NCBI RefSeq assembly: GCF_030409525.1
Contig: NZ_JAUFQB010000002.1
Coordinates: forward strand, 114,423-178,422
Source of the DNA: Kaistella yonginensis
GTDB taxonomy: Bacteria > Bacteroidota > Bacteroidia > Flavobacteriales > Weeksellaceae
DNA length: 64,000 nucleotides
Direction: 5' to 3'
Part shown: one piece after another, positions 1 to 8,746 of the stretch
Layout of the letters: every line of letters begins with the position of its first letter
How positions within the stretch are numbered: the stretch's first letter is position 1
The notes under the pieces: generated by a model
Databases searched by the model: none
Told to the model about the DNA's origin: nothing
Seen by the model: only the letters and a program-made list of their open reading frames with translations
Made by a program: the position numbers and the translations under genes

Positions 1-100
1 TGGAAAGGGGTGGCGCGAGCGAAGCGAGCGTCAAAAAGAATGTTAATCCTAATTTATTCTAATTCTGTGAGATTTTTCGGACCAACCGTATGCAGTGTAT

Positions 101-222
101 CTCGCGTGAGGGATTGTAGAGGAAATCCCGGAATGAAGCGCAGCGGAATGAGGAATTGCAACGGAAAGCCCGACCCGAGGTGCTGGAAACTCTTTGAGAA
201 GCGCGGGAAAGGGACACGCCCC
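101..222 (+). ncRNA. Candidate structured RNA (Flavo-1-like), function unknown
   Basis: This gene-free stretch is much richer in G+C than its surroundings. A hairpin can be drawn with GGGATT at 110-115 pairing AATCCC at 124-129. A diverged second copy of the same block follows 42 bases later (107-132 versus 149-174), and the element ends in GGGACACGCCCC at 211-222. From memory this resembles the Flavo-1 RNA motif or a dispersed intergenic element of Flavobacteriia; I cannot confirm which. Strand is assumed from the downstream gene. Bases 1-100 show only a short palindromic GCGCGAGCGAAGCGAGCG stretch near 13-30 and no gene. Confidence 0.4.
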
Positions 223-265
223 AAAAATTTATGATTATTTAAGAAGTGTTTGACAAAATATTTTC

Positions 266-273
266 TAACTTTG
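266..273 (+). promoter_or_regulatory. -7 promoter element for the THX gene
   Basis: TAACTTTG matches the Bacteroidota -7 consensus TAnnTTTG and lies 31 bases before the start codon. A TTTG at 249-252 is present but only 13 bases upstream, shorter than the usual 17-19, so the -33 half is weak. Confidence 0.5.
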
Positions 274-304
274 AGGGAATCAACTTTAAAAAAATAGTTT
301 AATT

Positions 305-601
305 ATGGGAAAAGGAGATAAAAAATCGAAAAGAGGAAAAATTATCGCTGGAAGTTACGGTAAAAAAAGACCAAGAAAAGCAAGCTCACCGAATCATATT
401 CCCGTAAAAGCTTTGGCGGAGGATGATAAAAAAGCGCCGAAAGAAAAAGTAAAAAAAGAGGTACAGAAATCTACCACAAAACTTGAAAATGCAGAAGTAG
501 ATAAAAAACCCAAAACTGCCCCAAAACCCAAAGCCGAAAAAACCGACGATAAGAAAGAGGAAAAACCCAAAACGGCTCAAGCCAAAAAAACCGAAGATTA
601 A
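305..601 (+). CDS. 30S ribosomal protein THX with lysine-rich tail
   Basis: Small basic 98-residue protein. The first about 25 residues (MGKGDKKSKRGKI then GSYGKKRPRK) match the THX family, a small 30S-associated peptide. From about residue 27 it carries a long low-complexity Lys/Pro/Ala/Glu-rich tail (repeated KPKT/KPKA blocks) that the core family lacks but many Bacteroidota members have. A TAnnTTTG element sits just upstream. The stop codon lies inside the terminator hairpin. Antisense Phe-rich frames are shadows of the lysine codons. The family call is good; the role of the tail is unknown. Confidence 0.88.
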   Translation: MGKGDKKSKRGKIIAGSYGKKRPRKASSPNHIPVKALAEDDKKAPKEKVKKEVQKSTTKLENAEVDKKPKTAPKPKAEKTDDKKEEKPKTAQAKKTED

Positions 602-616
602 TCTTCGGTTTTTTTT
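584..616 (+). terminator. Rho-independent terminator of the THX gene
   Basis: Perfect inverted repeat CCGAAGATT/AATCTTCGG (591-599 and 600-608) flanked by A7 and T8. The symmetric A/T flanks let it act on both strands, so it may also stop the convergent DUF937 gene. The THX stop codon TAA is at its apex. Confidence 0.85.
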
Positions 617-635
617 AATGGTATTTGTAAGTGAA

Positions 636-1298
636 TTATTTGCCGCCTAAAATGCTGCCTAGTAATCCGCCCAAGCCGCCTTGGGATTGTTGCTGCTGGT
701 TACCGCCACCAAGTACACTTCCTAAAATATCATTTAAAGGATTGCCAGAAGATTGCTGTGAACCTCCACCAAGTACGGATCCTAAAATGTCATTTAACGG
801 GTTTGAATTTTGTGCTTGCGCTTGATTTTGAGCACTTCCCAGGATTCCTCCTAATAAATCTCCTAAACCACCGCCAGACGTAACGCCGCCTGATTGTTTT
901 TCTTTACCAATATAGCCCATAATTAGTGGTGCTAACATGGCCAAGATTGGTCCTATTTTATCCATTGAAATTCCAGTGTTTTGTGACAATTGGTTCTCTA
1001 CGGTTGCTTTTTGCCCGCCGAAAACGTGGTCCAAAATAGAACCTCCTTCTTGCTGTCTAGCCATCGCTTGTGAGGGGTCATTTAAAATGCTTCCATCATG
1101 ATCTCTATCTAAAGCCTTATTTAATGCTTCAGCTTCGTTGGGGTTTTCTTGTGATTTTTTTCTTAAATAAGAAATAACCAAAGGTGCTGCCACAGCCAAT
1201 AAAGCGATTACTTGATTTTTGCTAATTCCGAATTTGTTTCCGGCTTCGGATGCGACTTGGTTGCCTGCGCTTCCTGTTAATAGGTCAATTAAACTCAT
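636..1298 (-). CDS. DUF937 family protein
   Basis: 220 residues from the ATG at 1298 (MSLIDLL), which fits the family better than an extension to 1334. It shows the DUF937 pattern: two hydrophobic helical segments (VIALLAVAAPLVISYLRKK and ILAMLAPLIMGYIGKEK) each followed by a charged turn. The C-terminus is Gly/Gln/Ser-rich and contains two copies of NPLNDILGSVLGGG plus a related GLGGLLGSILGG end. Function is unknown; E. coli YidB is a relative. It is convergent with the THX gene. Confidence 0.8.
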   Translation of the reverse strand: MSLIDLLTGSAGNQVASEAGNKFGISKNQVIALLAVAAPLVISYLRKKSQENPNEAEALNKALDRDHDGSILNDPSQAMARQQEGGSILDHVFGGQKATVENQLSQNTGISMDKIGPILAMLAPLIMGYIGKEKQSGGVTSGGGLGDLLGGILGSAQNQAQAQNSNPLNDILGSVLGGGSQQSSGNPLNDILGSVLGGGNQQQQSQGGLGGLLGSILGGK

Positions 1299-1365
1299 AG
1301 TGTTTTTATAAAATGTTAATAAATTTTCAACCAAAGTTAAATATAAATATTAGAATACGAATAAT

Positions 1366-1875
1366 TTATTTTTTAAATATGGGAACATTGGAGCAGGCTT
1401 CACCAAACATTAGCGATTTTACCAGTGGTTTCAATTGCTCTACCAATTCGATGTACGCATTCTCGGGAATTGATTCTTCACTACAGCCCTTTACCAAAAC
1501 CCTCTTATCCGTCAGTTCTGAAAAATCATACGTTTGAATGGCTTTGTGCATTAGCAGAACCTCTAAATCCTCTCGATTCCCGAAAACGATTTTCTTTGCG
1601 GTTTCGGTTAATTTTGCGGTGAGTAGAAAGTAAGCCCAAAGCGGAACAATAGCGTCTGCAGAATTATAAATGTAGAGATAAGAATCTTTATATTCATCTG
1701 GATTAAGCGCGGCTATTTTCTCGCGAAAATCTTTTTCTTTTAAAATTAATTCCTGAAACAGAAAATCTTTCAGATCGATACCGACCCGTTTTCCTTTGGG
1801 CACCAATTGTGAAAGGTCAAAATTTACCAATCCGCTTTCGGCTATTTTATTTTTTATTTCTAAATCTTGCGACAT
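1366..1875 (-). CDS. DUF2480 family protein
   Basis: 169 residues, soluble, no signal peptide. The C-terminal block with KGCS, IPENAYIEL, LKPLVKSLMFGEACS and the final NVPIFKK is the hallmark of DUF2480, a Bacteroidota-specific family of unknown function. It is divergent from lpxB with about 100 bases between them. A minus-strand TAATTTTG (1895-1902) lies 20 bases before the start. Confidence in the family is high; no function can be assigned. Confidence 0.85.
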   Translation of the reverse strand: MSQDLEIKNKIAESGLVNFDLSQLVPKGKRVGIDLKDFLFQELILKEKDFREKIAALNPDEYKDSYLYIYNSADAIVPLWAYFLLTAKLTETAKKIVFGNREDLEVLLMHKAIQTYDFSELTDKRVLVKGCSEESIPENAYIELVEQLKPLVKSLMFGEACSNVPIFKK

Positions 1876-1894
1876 TTTTATTTTTATCTTTACA

Positions 1895-1902
1895 CAAAAT
1901 TA
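1895..1902 (-). promoter_or_regulatory. -7 promoter element for the DUF2480 gene
   Basis: Read on the minus strand this is TAATTTTG, a TAnnTTTG match 20 bases from the start codon. No clear -33 TTG was found. Confidence 0.45.
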
Positions 1903-1934
1903 AGGTAAATAATCGATTTTTAAGGGAAGGTTGA

Positions 1935-1973
1935 AAAATCCAAAATCCAAAATCCAAAATCCAAAATCCAAAA
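1935..1973 (+). repeat. Heptanucleotide tandem repeat (AAAATCC)5 in the lpxB leader
   Basis: Five perfect head-to-tail copies of AAAATCC (1935-1969) plus a partial AAAA end seven bases before the TTG start of lpxB. Four similar A4-Y3 heptads precede sdhA. Copy number could vary by slippage. Confidence 0.9.
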
Positions 1974-1979
1974 CATCAA

Positions 1980-3086
1980 TTGAAATATTATATCATCGCT
2001 GGTGAAGCTTCCGGAGATCTGCATGCTTCAAATTTAATGAAATCACTTCTCAAAAAAGATGCTCACGCCGAATTTCGTTTTTGGGGTGGAGACTTAATGA
2101 CGGCTGTTGCAGGTTTTGAACCCGTGAAACATTATAAAGAACTCGCTTTCATGGGGTTTTTAGAAGTGGCAAAAAATCTGCGGACAATTCTGAAAAATAT
2201 TAAATTTTGCAAAGAAGATCTTAAACATAATCAACCGGATGTTTTGATTTTAGTCGATTATCCTGGTTTTAATTTAAGAATTGCTGAGTTTGCCAAAAGC
2301 TTAAATATTAAAGTGGTCTATTATATCTCACCGCAACTTTGGGCCTGGAAAGAAGGTCGAGTAGAGAAAATAAGAAAGTTCGTGGATGAAATGTTAGTGA
2401 TTCTTCCTTTTGAAAAAGATTTTTATCAAAAACATAATGTTGAGGCTCATTTCGTAGGTCATCCTTTGCTAGATGCGATTTCTGATTTACGCGAAATTGA
2501 TAGTACGCAATTTAAGAAAGATCACCACCTGACCGACAAAGATATTATCGCACTTTTACCTGGTTCCAGAGAACAGGAAGTGACCAAAATGCTGGAATTA
2601 ATGCTTTCTGTACGCCCAGCTTTTAAAGATTATCAGTTCGTGATTGCAGGCGCACCAAGCTTACCAAAAGAATTTTACCAACAATACGTTGATGAAAATG
2701 TGCATTTTGTGTCCAATAAAACCTATGATTTGTTACGTTGTTCCAAAGCAGCTTTGGTAACTTCAGGAACGGCAACCTTAGAAACTGCGCTTCTTAATAT
2801 TCCAGAAGTGGTTTGCTATCGAAGCAGTACAATTTCTTATGAAATTGGGAAAAGGGTCGTTAAAAACATTAAATATATTTCTTTGGTTAACATAATTATG
2901 GATCGGGAAATCGTAACGGAACTTATTCAAAGTGGTCTAAATACGCAGAATTTGGTAAAAGAACTCCGCTCGATTTTAAAAGGCGACCGGCGCGAACAAA
3001 TGCTTCAAGATTTTGAACTTCTTCGTGAAAAATTAGGGGGTAAAGGCGCCAGTGATTTAGCCGCTGATTTAATTGTTAAAGGGTGA
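1980..3086 (+). CDS. lpxB: Lipid-A-disaccharide synthase
   Basis: LpxB condenses UDP-2,3-diacylglucosamine with lipid X to form the lipid A disaccharide at the inner membrane. The 368 residues match the family length. Visible landmarks are the N-terminal GEASGDLHASN, the central YISPQLWAWKEGR, LPGSREQEV and the nucleotide-site SGTATLE. The start is TTG at 1980: no ATG lies between the repeat leader and the conserved KYYIIAGEASGD, so the alternative start is well supported. comEC follows after 52 bases, and the leader is a heptad repeat. Confidence 0.95.
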   Translation: MKYYIIAGEASGDLHASNLMKSLLKKDAHAEFRFWGGDLMTAVAGFEPVKHYKELAFMGFLEVAKNLRTILKNIKFCKEDLKHNQPDVLILVDYPGFNLRIAEFAKSLNIKVVYYISPQLWAWKEGRVEKIRKFVDEMLVILPFEKDFYQKHNVEAHFVGHPLLDAISDLREIDSTQFKKDHHLTDKDIIALLPGSREQEVTKMLELMLSVRPAFKDYQFVIAGAPSLPKEFYQQYVDENVHFVSNKTYDLLRCSKAALVTSGTATLETALLNIPEVVCYRSSTISYEIGKRVVKNIKYISLVNIIMDREIVTELIQSGLNTQNLVKELRSILKGDRREQMLQDFELLREKLGGKGASDLAADLIVKG

Positions 3087-3138
3087 TTTTACCCGTGATT
3101 TTATCGGCAAAAGTTGATAATTTTACATAAAAATCAAA

Positions 3139-4896
3139 TTGCACAAAGAGCCTTTACTTATCCTTGTTACCTGTTTCGCCCTTGGGATTTTTTTTCAAGA
3201 TTATTTTTCACTGTCTGATCGGATTGTTTATGTCTCCTTGATTTTAAGCTTGTTATCGCTGTTTTTAATCGCGGCTAAAAACTTTTATTTCTATAAATTT
3301 CGTCCGGCTTTATTTAGTGTTTTAGCTTTTACTGGTGGTGTTTTTATTCATAATATACATTCACAACAGCCCGATCTTCCTTTATTAAAAGGAAAAGAAA
3401 CCCTCATTTTTAAAATGACTAAAAAGCTCAATTCCAACGAGAAAAATCGGCGATATGAAATTGATGCGTGGAAGGAAAATCAACATTTTAAGAGCGTTTT
3501 ATCTTTTCCGAAATCGTTTGACGAGCTGGATTATCGTCATTATTATGAAGGTGAAGTGTATGTCAACAAAATGCAGAAGCCTTACCATGATTTTCAATTT
3601 GATTATGGAAAATACTTATCCCGCAAAGGAATTTACTTTCAGAGTTACTTGCCAAATTCTTTAAAATTTGCACCACGCGAAGATCTTTCTTTTGCTGAAA
3701 AAGTGAAACAACGGCGCTTAGAAACTTTGGCTAAAATTGACCAAACGAACTTACAGAAACGCACCCGCGAATTTGCAAAAGGGATTATTCTTGCCGACCG
3801 CACAGAAATGGATCAAGGAACAGTTCGTGATTTTCGTGATTCGGGGATGATGCATATTCTGGCAATTTCCGGAACCCATATGGCAATTATTTTCGGGGTG
3901 ATTTTACTGGTTTTAAATTTTATTTTTCCGCCTAAATTTAGAAGACATAAAATCGTAGTCGCTTTAATTTTAATTTGGTCATTCGCCGTTTTTATAGATT
4001 TCGGGAATTCTGTGGTGCGAAGTTGTGTGATGATTTCTGCGTATTACACATTTGTTTTATTGCAACGGAAAACCGATTTACTGCATTCAATGGCGTTGGC
4101 GGCATTAATCATTCTGATGGGCAATTCAAATCAACTTTTTGAAGTGGGATTTCAATTAAGTTTCGCTGCAGTTTTTGGAATTTACTGGTTCAATCAACCT
4201 ATTTTAAAATACTTACCGAAACCGAAAAATAAATTTCAAAACTTTCTGGTCAATATTTTGTCGATCAGCTTATCTGCGCAACTTGGGACGATTCCGTTGG
4301 TGATTTATTATTTTCATCAATATTCTGCGATCTCGATTATTGCGAATTTGGTGATTATCCCTTTTGCTGAAATCGTAATTGTTTTTTCATTGTTAATGGT
4401 GATTTTAGTTTCACTTTCCATTAATTTAAAAGAACTTAATTATTTATATGATCAACTTATACATTTCACATTAAAAGTTATTCATCAATTTGCCGAGGCG
4501 GATTTTTTAATGCAAAAGATGATTCCTCTAACTTTAATAGAGGTTTTGCTTTTGTATCTCTTGTTTTATTTCCTACGTTTTGCGATTCAGAAATTTTCGA
4601 TAAAAAACGTTTTCAGGGTAATTTACTTTTTTCTAATTTTTATTTCACTTCGATTATTGTTAAATTATGAGGCCTCAATTAGCAATGAAGTTCTGGTTCA
4701 TGAATTTTTCAAAGAGCACATAGTTTCGGTCAAAGAAGGACAGAAGGTCAGTTTTTATTGTTCAGAAAAAGCGAATCAGCAAAAAATACAACAATATATT
4801 ATAGAGCCCTATTTAACTTCCAGGCGAACAAAAGAATTTTCGCTGAAAATTTTGCCAAAAAACACCAAATCTCTAGAAGCTCATAAGCAGAAATAA
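3139..4896 (+). CDS. comEC: ComEC/Rec2 family competence membrane protein
   Basis: 585 residues, polytopic. An N-terminal membrane pair and DUF4131-like domain lead to the competence domain with GIILADRTEMD, RDFRDSGMMHILAISGTHM and several hydrophobic helices to about residue 510. ComEC forms the inner-membrane channel for single-stranded DNA in natural transformation. The protein stops about 75 residues after the last helix, so the C-terminal metallo-beta-lactamase domain of the full-length family is absent; this short form is frequent in Flavobacteriia as I recall. The start is TTG (3139). Probably co-transcribed with lpxB. Confidence 0.88.
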   Translation: MHKEPLLILVTCFALGIFFQDYFSLSDRIVYVSLILSLLSLFLIAAKNFYFYKFRPALFSVLAFTGGVFIHNIHSQQPDLPLLKGKETLIFKMTKKLNSNEKNRRYEIDAWKENQHFKSVLSFPKSFDELDYRHYYEGEVYVNKMQKPYHDFQFDYGKYLSRKGIYFQSYLPNSLKFAPREDLSFAEKVKQRRLETLAKIDQTNLQKRTREFAKGIILADRTEMDQGTVRDFRDSGMMHILAISGTHMAIIFGVILLVLNFIFPPKFRRHKIVVALILIWSFAVFIDFGNSVVRSCVMISAYYTFVLLQRKTDLLHSMALAALIILMGNSNQLFEVGFQLSFAAVFGIYWFNQPILKYLPKPKNKFQNFLVNILSISLSAQLGTIPLVIYYFHQYSAISIIANLVIIPFAEIVIVFSLLMVILVSLSINLKELNYLYDQLIHFTLKVIHQFAEADFLMQKMIPLTLIEVLLLYLLFYFLRFAIQKFSIKNVFRVIYFFLIFISLRLLLNYEASISNEVLVHEFFKEHIVSVKEGQKVSFYCSEKANQQKIQQYIIEPYLTSRRTKEFSLKILPKNTKSLEAHKQK

Positions 4897-5001
4897 TTAT
4901 TTAACAAAGACTAATTTTTGTATTGAAAACGATGTTATTTAGAAAGATTACAAACTAAAATATTCTGACATTTCTCACGTGGTTATCACTGCGCATTTTT
5001 C

Positions 5002-5009
5002 TAACTTTG
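5002..5009 (+). promoter_or_regulatory. -7 promoter element for sdhCAB
   Basis: TAACTTTG matches TAnnTTTG and lies 25 bases before the sdhC ATG. No good TTG was found at -33. Confidence 0.5.
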
Positions 5010-5034
5010 TGAGAATTCAAATTTAAACATTATT

Positions 5035-5706
5035 ATGGCAGGATTAACTAGTTCTACTATCGGTAGAAAGTACGCAATGGCATTATCTGCAATGTTTTTG
5101 CTCATTTTCCTAATTATGCACCTTTCGGTAAATTTACTTTCGCTTGGTGGAGAAAATGGCCCCTTCAACGCAGCTTCTTACTTCATGGGTTATAATCCCT
5201 TAATTCAATTTGTGATGCAACCTATTTTAGTGATAGGGGTAATTTTTCATTTTGTAATGGGTTTTATTCTGGAAATAAGAAACAGAAATGCACGTCCAGT
5301 GAAATACGCAGTCAACGGAGCTGCAGCTAATTCAACCTGGATGTCTCGGAATATGATTGTTTCGGGAGCAGTGATTTTAGCATTTTTAGGATTACACATG
5401 TATGATTTTTGGTTACACGAAATGACATACAAGTATATTCCGGGTGAAGGAGATGCCAACGATCTTACAAGATTCTGGGGAGAGTTGCACGGGAAATTCG
5501 CTGAACTTTGGCGGGTAATTATTTATGTGGTTTCCTTCATTCTGTTGGGATTACACTTGGCTCATGGCTTCCAGTCTTCTTTCCAATCGGTAGGAGCGCG
5601 GCATCCCAAATATACGCCGGTAATTAAAGCAATCGGAACTTGGTATTCCATCCTTATTCCTGCAGGTTTTATTCTTGTAGCCGTTTTTCATTACGTCACT
5701 CAATAA
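5035..5706 (+). CDS. sdhC: Succinate dehydrogenase cytochrome b subunit
   Basis: 223 residues with five hydrophobic segments, the single-subunit diheme cytochrome b558 type used by B-type succinate:quinone reductases. It anchors SdhA/SdhB to the inner membrane and passes electrons to menaquinone. Histidines placed for heme ligation are seen in the helices (MHLSVN, FHFVMG, LHMYDF, LHLAHG, FHYVT). First gene of sdhC-sdhA-sdhB; there is no sdhD, as expected for this type. Confidence 0.95.
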   Translation: MAGLTSSTIGRKYAMALSAMFLLIFLIMHLSVNLLSLGGENGPFNAASYFMGYNPLIQFVMQPILVIGVIFHFVMGFILEIRNRNARPVKYAVNGAAANSTWMSRNMIVSGAVILAFLGLHMYDFWLHEMTYKYIPGEGDANDLTRFWGELHGKFAELWRVIIYVVSFILLGLHLAHGFQSSFQSVGARHPKYTPVIKAIGTWYSILIPAGFILVAVFHYVTQ

Positions 5707-5729
5707 ATTTTAAGTTTTATAGCAAAAGT

Positions 5730-5757
5730 AAAATTTAAAATCTAAAATTTAAAATTT
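5730..5757 (+). repeat. Four A4-Y3 heptads before sdhA
   Basis: AAAATTT, AAAATCT, AAAATTT, AAAATTT in register, ending six bases before the sdhA ATG. Same design as the AAAATCC array before lpxB. Confidence 0.8.
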
Positions 5758-5763
5758 CTAAAA

Positions 5764-7776
5764 ATGAGCAAATTAGATTCAAAAATTCCGGCTGGTCCTT
5801 TAGCAGACAAATGGAAAAATCATAAAGATCATATGAACTTGGTTTCACCAAACAACCGTGATAAAATCGATGTCATTGTTGTAGGAACTGGTTTAGCAGG
5901 AGGTTCAGCCGCTGCAACTTTAGCAGAACAAGGGTACAATGTAAAAGCATTTTGTTACCAGGATTCACCAAGAAGAGCGCATTCAATCGCTGCTCAAGGT
6001 GGTATTAATGCTGCTAAAAACTATCAAGGTGATGGTGACTCAACCTACCGATTATTTTACGATACCATCAAAGGTGGAGATTACCGGTCGAGAGAAGCAA
6101 ATGTATATCGACTTGCAGAGGTTTCTGCAGCTATTATTGATCAATGCGTTGCGCAAGGCGTTCCTTTCGGACGTGAATATGGTGGTCAGTTAGATAACCG
6201 TTCCTTCGGTGGAGTTCAGGTTAAAAGAACGTTTTATGCAAAAGGCCAAACAGGACAACAACTTCTATTAGGAGCTTATTCTGCCATGAGCCGACAAATC
6301 GGTAAAGGCAGAATCAAAATGCATAACCGCCATGAAATGCTAGATTTGGTTCTAGTTGACGGAAAAGCAAGAGGAATTATCGCTAGAAACCTTGTGACTG
6401 GCGAAATCGAAAGACATTCTGCTCACGCTGTAGTTATTGCGTCTGGAGGTTACGGAAATGTTTATTTCCTTTCCACCAATGCAATGGGTTCTAATGTTTC
6501 TGCAGCCTGGAAAATTCATAAAAAAGGAGCCTATTTCGCAAATCCTTGTTATGTGCAAATTCACCCTACCTGTATTCCGGTACATGGAACTGCACAATCA
6601 AAACTGACTTTAATGTCAGAATCTTTAAGAAACTCAGGCAGAATCTGGGTTCCTAAAAACATCGAAGATGCCGTTGCAATCCGCGAAGGAAAATTAAAAG
6701 CGGAAAGTATCGCACCAGAAAATAGAGACTATTACTTAGAAAGAAGATACCCGGCCTTTGGGAATTTAGTTCCAAGAGACGTTGCTTCCAGAGCAGCGAA
6801 AGAAAGATGTGATGCGGGTTTCGGAATAGAAAATAATGACACTCAAGAAGGAGTTTACTTAGATTTCTCTACTGAAATTCAGAAGAAAGGGAAGGAAGCA
6901 GCGATTGAAAAAAATATTCATAATCCTACCGAGCAACAGATTTATGACTTAGGAAAAGCTTGGATTGAAGAAAAATATGGTAACCTTTTCGTGATGTACG
7001 AAAAAATTACTGCCGACAATCCTTATGTAACACCAATGAAAATTTATCCAGCGGTTCACTATACCATGGGTGGAGTTTGGGTGGATTATAATTTACAGTC
7101 TACCATCCCAGGATGTTTCGTTATCGGTGAAGCCAATTTCTCTGACCACGGTGCCAACAGATTAGGAGCTTCTGCTTTAATGCAAGGCTTAGCTGATGGT
7201 TATTTCGTCCTTCCATATACAATTGCAGATTATCTTGCAGCGGATATTAGAACCGGAGCGATTCCTACGAACAGCTCAGAATTTGATGCAGCAGAAAAAG
7301 AAATTCAAGATAAAGTAAACTTCTTTATGACGAATAATGGGAAACACAGTGTTGATTATTTCCATAAAAAACTGGGTCACATCATGTGGAACAAAGTAGG
7401 AATGGGAAGAACTCCTGAAGGTTTACAAGAAGCAATTCATGAAATCGAAGAAGTTAAAAAAGAATTCTGGGCAGAGGTAAAAGTTCCGGGTGACGCAAAC
7501 GGAATGAACATGGAATTAGAGAAAGCCTTTCGTGTTGCAGACTTCTTGGAGTTAGGACAATTGATGGCGAAAGATGCTTTGGCAAGAGAAGAATCTTGTG
7601 GTGGGCACTTCCGTTGGGATCATGCAACGCCAGAAGGTGAAGCTGAGCGAGATGATGAAAACTTCAAGTATGTGGCGGTATGGGAATATCAGGGAGATGA
7701 TATTAATCAGGAGAAGATGCATAAAGAAGATCTGATTTATGAAAATATCGAAGTTAAGACAAGAAGTTATAAATAA
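5764..7776 (+). CDS. sdhA: Succinate dehydrogenase flavoprotein subunit
   Basis: 670 residues. It oxidises succinate to fumarate with covalently bound FAD in complex II. The FAD fold begins at [19 protein letters not shown] (about residues 40-58). [13 protein letters not shown] contains His73, the expected flavin attachment residue. The substrate-site HPTCIP and the conserved [21 protein letters not shown] are present. The length and the internal insertions fit the B-type (Bacteroidota/Epsilonproteobacteria) form. It sits between sdhC and sdhB with a 57-base and a 20-base gap. Confidence 0.97.
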   Translation: MSKLDSKIPAGPLADKWKNHKDHMNLVSPNNRDKIDVIVVGTGLAGGSAAATLAEQGYNVKAFCYQDSPRRAHSIAAQGGINAAKNYQGDGDSTYRLFYDTIKGGDYRSREANVYRLAEVSAAIIDQCVAQGVPFGREYGGQLDNRSFGGVQVKRTFYAKGQTGQQLLLGAYSAMSRQIGKGRIKMHNRHEMLDLVLVDGKARGIIARNLVTGEIERHSAHAVVIASGGYGNVYFLSTNAMGSNVSAAWKIHKKGAYFANPCYVQIHPTCIPVHGTAQSKLTLMSESLRNSGRIWVPKNIEDAVAIREGKLKAESIAPENRDYYLERRYPAFGNLVPRDVASRAAKERCDAGFGIENNDTQEGVYLDFSTEIQKKGKEAAIEKNIHNPTEQQIYDLGKAWIEEKYGNLFVMYEKITADNPYVTPMKIYPAVHYTMGGVWVDYNLQSTIPGCFVIGEANFSDHGANRLGASALMQGLADGYFVLPYTIADYLAADIRTGAIPTNSSEFDAAEKEIQDKVNFFMTNNGKHSVDYFHKKLGHIMWNKVGMGRTPEGLQEAIHEIEEVKKEFWAEVKVPGDANGMNMELEKAFRVADFLELGQLMAKDALAREESCGGHFRWDHATPEGEAERDDENFKYVAVWEYQGDDINQEKMHKEDLIYENIEVKTRSYK

Positions 7777-7796
7777 TCTCCAAAAAAGTAATAAAA

Positions 7797-8564
7797 ATGA
7801 GTACACATAAAGGATTAAACCTGACTCTGAAAATTTGGAGACAGAAAAACAATAAAACAAAAGGACAGTTTGAGACCTACAAAATCTCTGATGTTTCTAC
7901 GGATTCTTCTTTCCTAGAAATGTTGGATATGCTCAACGAAAACTTAATTAATGAAGGTCAAGAGCCGATTGCTTTTGATCACGACTGTAGAGAAGGTATT
8001 TGTGGAATGTGTTCCCTGTATATCAATGGTCGCCCGCACGGACCAGATACCGGAATCACCACCTGTCAGTTGCACATGAGAATGTTTAAAGATGGCGAAA
8101 CCATTCATATTGAACCTTGGAGAAGTGCAGCGTTCCCAATTATTAAAGACCTCGTGGTAGACAGAAGCGCATTTGACCGCGTGATGGCTGCCGGTGGATT
8201 CATTTCAGTAAACACCTCTGGGAATACTTTGGATGCCAACGCAATCCCTGTTCCCAAAGATGATGCTGATGAGGCCATGGATGCCGCAGCCTGTATTGGA
8301 TGTGGGGCTTGTGTGGCAACCTGTGTCAATGGTTCTGCCATGTTATTTGTAGGTGCTAAAGTTTCACAGTTTGCTTTACTTCCGCAAGGGAGAGTAGAAG
8401 CAAAAAGAAGAGTACTCAATATGGTCACTGCAATGGATGAAGAAGGTTTTGGTAACTGTTCAAATACAGGAGCTTGTGAAGTAGAATGCCCGAAAGGAAT
8501 TACCTTATCCGTTATCGCCAGAATGAACAGAGAGTATATCTCAGCAAATATTGACCAAGGTTAA
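7797..8564 (+). CDS. sdhB: Succinate dehydrogenase iron-sulfur subunit
   Basis: 255 residues. The plant-type [2Fe-2S] ligands are in CREGICGMC and the following TTC; ferredoxin-type ligands for the [4Fe-4S] and [3Fe-4S] centres are in [11 protein letters not shown] and in [15 protein letters not shown]. It carries electrons from the SdhA flavin to the SdhC hemes. Last gene of sdhCAB, closed by a strong terminator. Confidence 0.97.
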   Translation: MSTHKGLNLTLKIWRQKNNKTKGQFETYKISDVSTDSSFLEMLDMLNENLINEGQEPIAFDHDCREGICGMCSLYINGRPHGPDTGITTCQLHMRMFKDGETIHIEPWRSAAFPIIKDLVVDRSAFDRVMAAGGFISVNTSGNTLDANAIPVPKDDADEAMDAAACIGCGACVATCVNGSAMLFVGAKVSQFALLPQGRVEAKRRVLNMVTAMDEEGFGNCSNTGACEVECPKGITLSVIARMNREYISANIDQG

Positions 8565-8583
8565 TAGAAATTTGATAATCATA

Positions 8584-8616
8584 AAAACTGCTTTCAGAAA
8601 TGAAGGCAGTTTTTCT
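8584..8616 (+). terminator. Terminator of sdhCAB
   Basis: Stem of about 12 pairs (8584-8595 with 8602-8613, AAAACTGC/GCAGTTTT plus TTTC/GAAG with one G-T pair), six-base loop, then a T run. Confidence 0.85.
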
Positions 8617-8671
8617 TTGTTAAACTTTCACAAAACTTAAAATAAAATTTTTAATAACTCGGTGAAAACCT

Positions 8672-8679
8672 TATTTTTG
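8672..8679 (+). promoter_or_regulatory. -7 promoter element for the thioredoxin-fold lipoprotein
   Basis: TATTTTTG matches TAnnTTTG, 67 bases before the start codon. The -33 region has no clear TTG. Confidence 0.4.
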
Positions 8680-8746
8680 CACCGATTTGGAAACCAAGGG
8701 TTCTAAATTTCATCAATTTTTAATTTAAAAAGAAAAAACAATAAAA

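Noticed and set aside
10-234. 74-codon open frame at the window start
   Set aside because: It runs through the G+C-rich structured element, is rich in Arg/Cys with no recognisable domain, and its composition follows the hairpins. Treated as non-coding.
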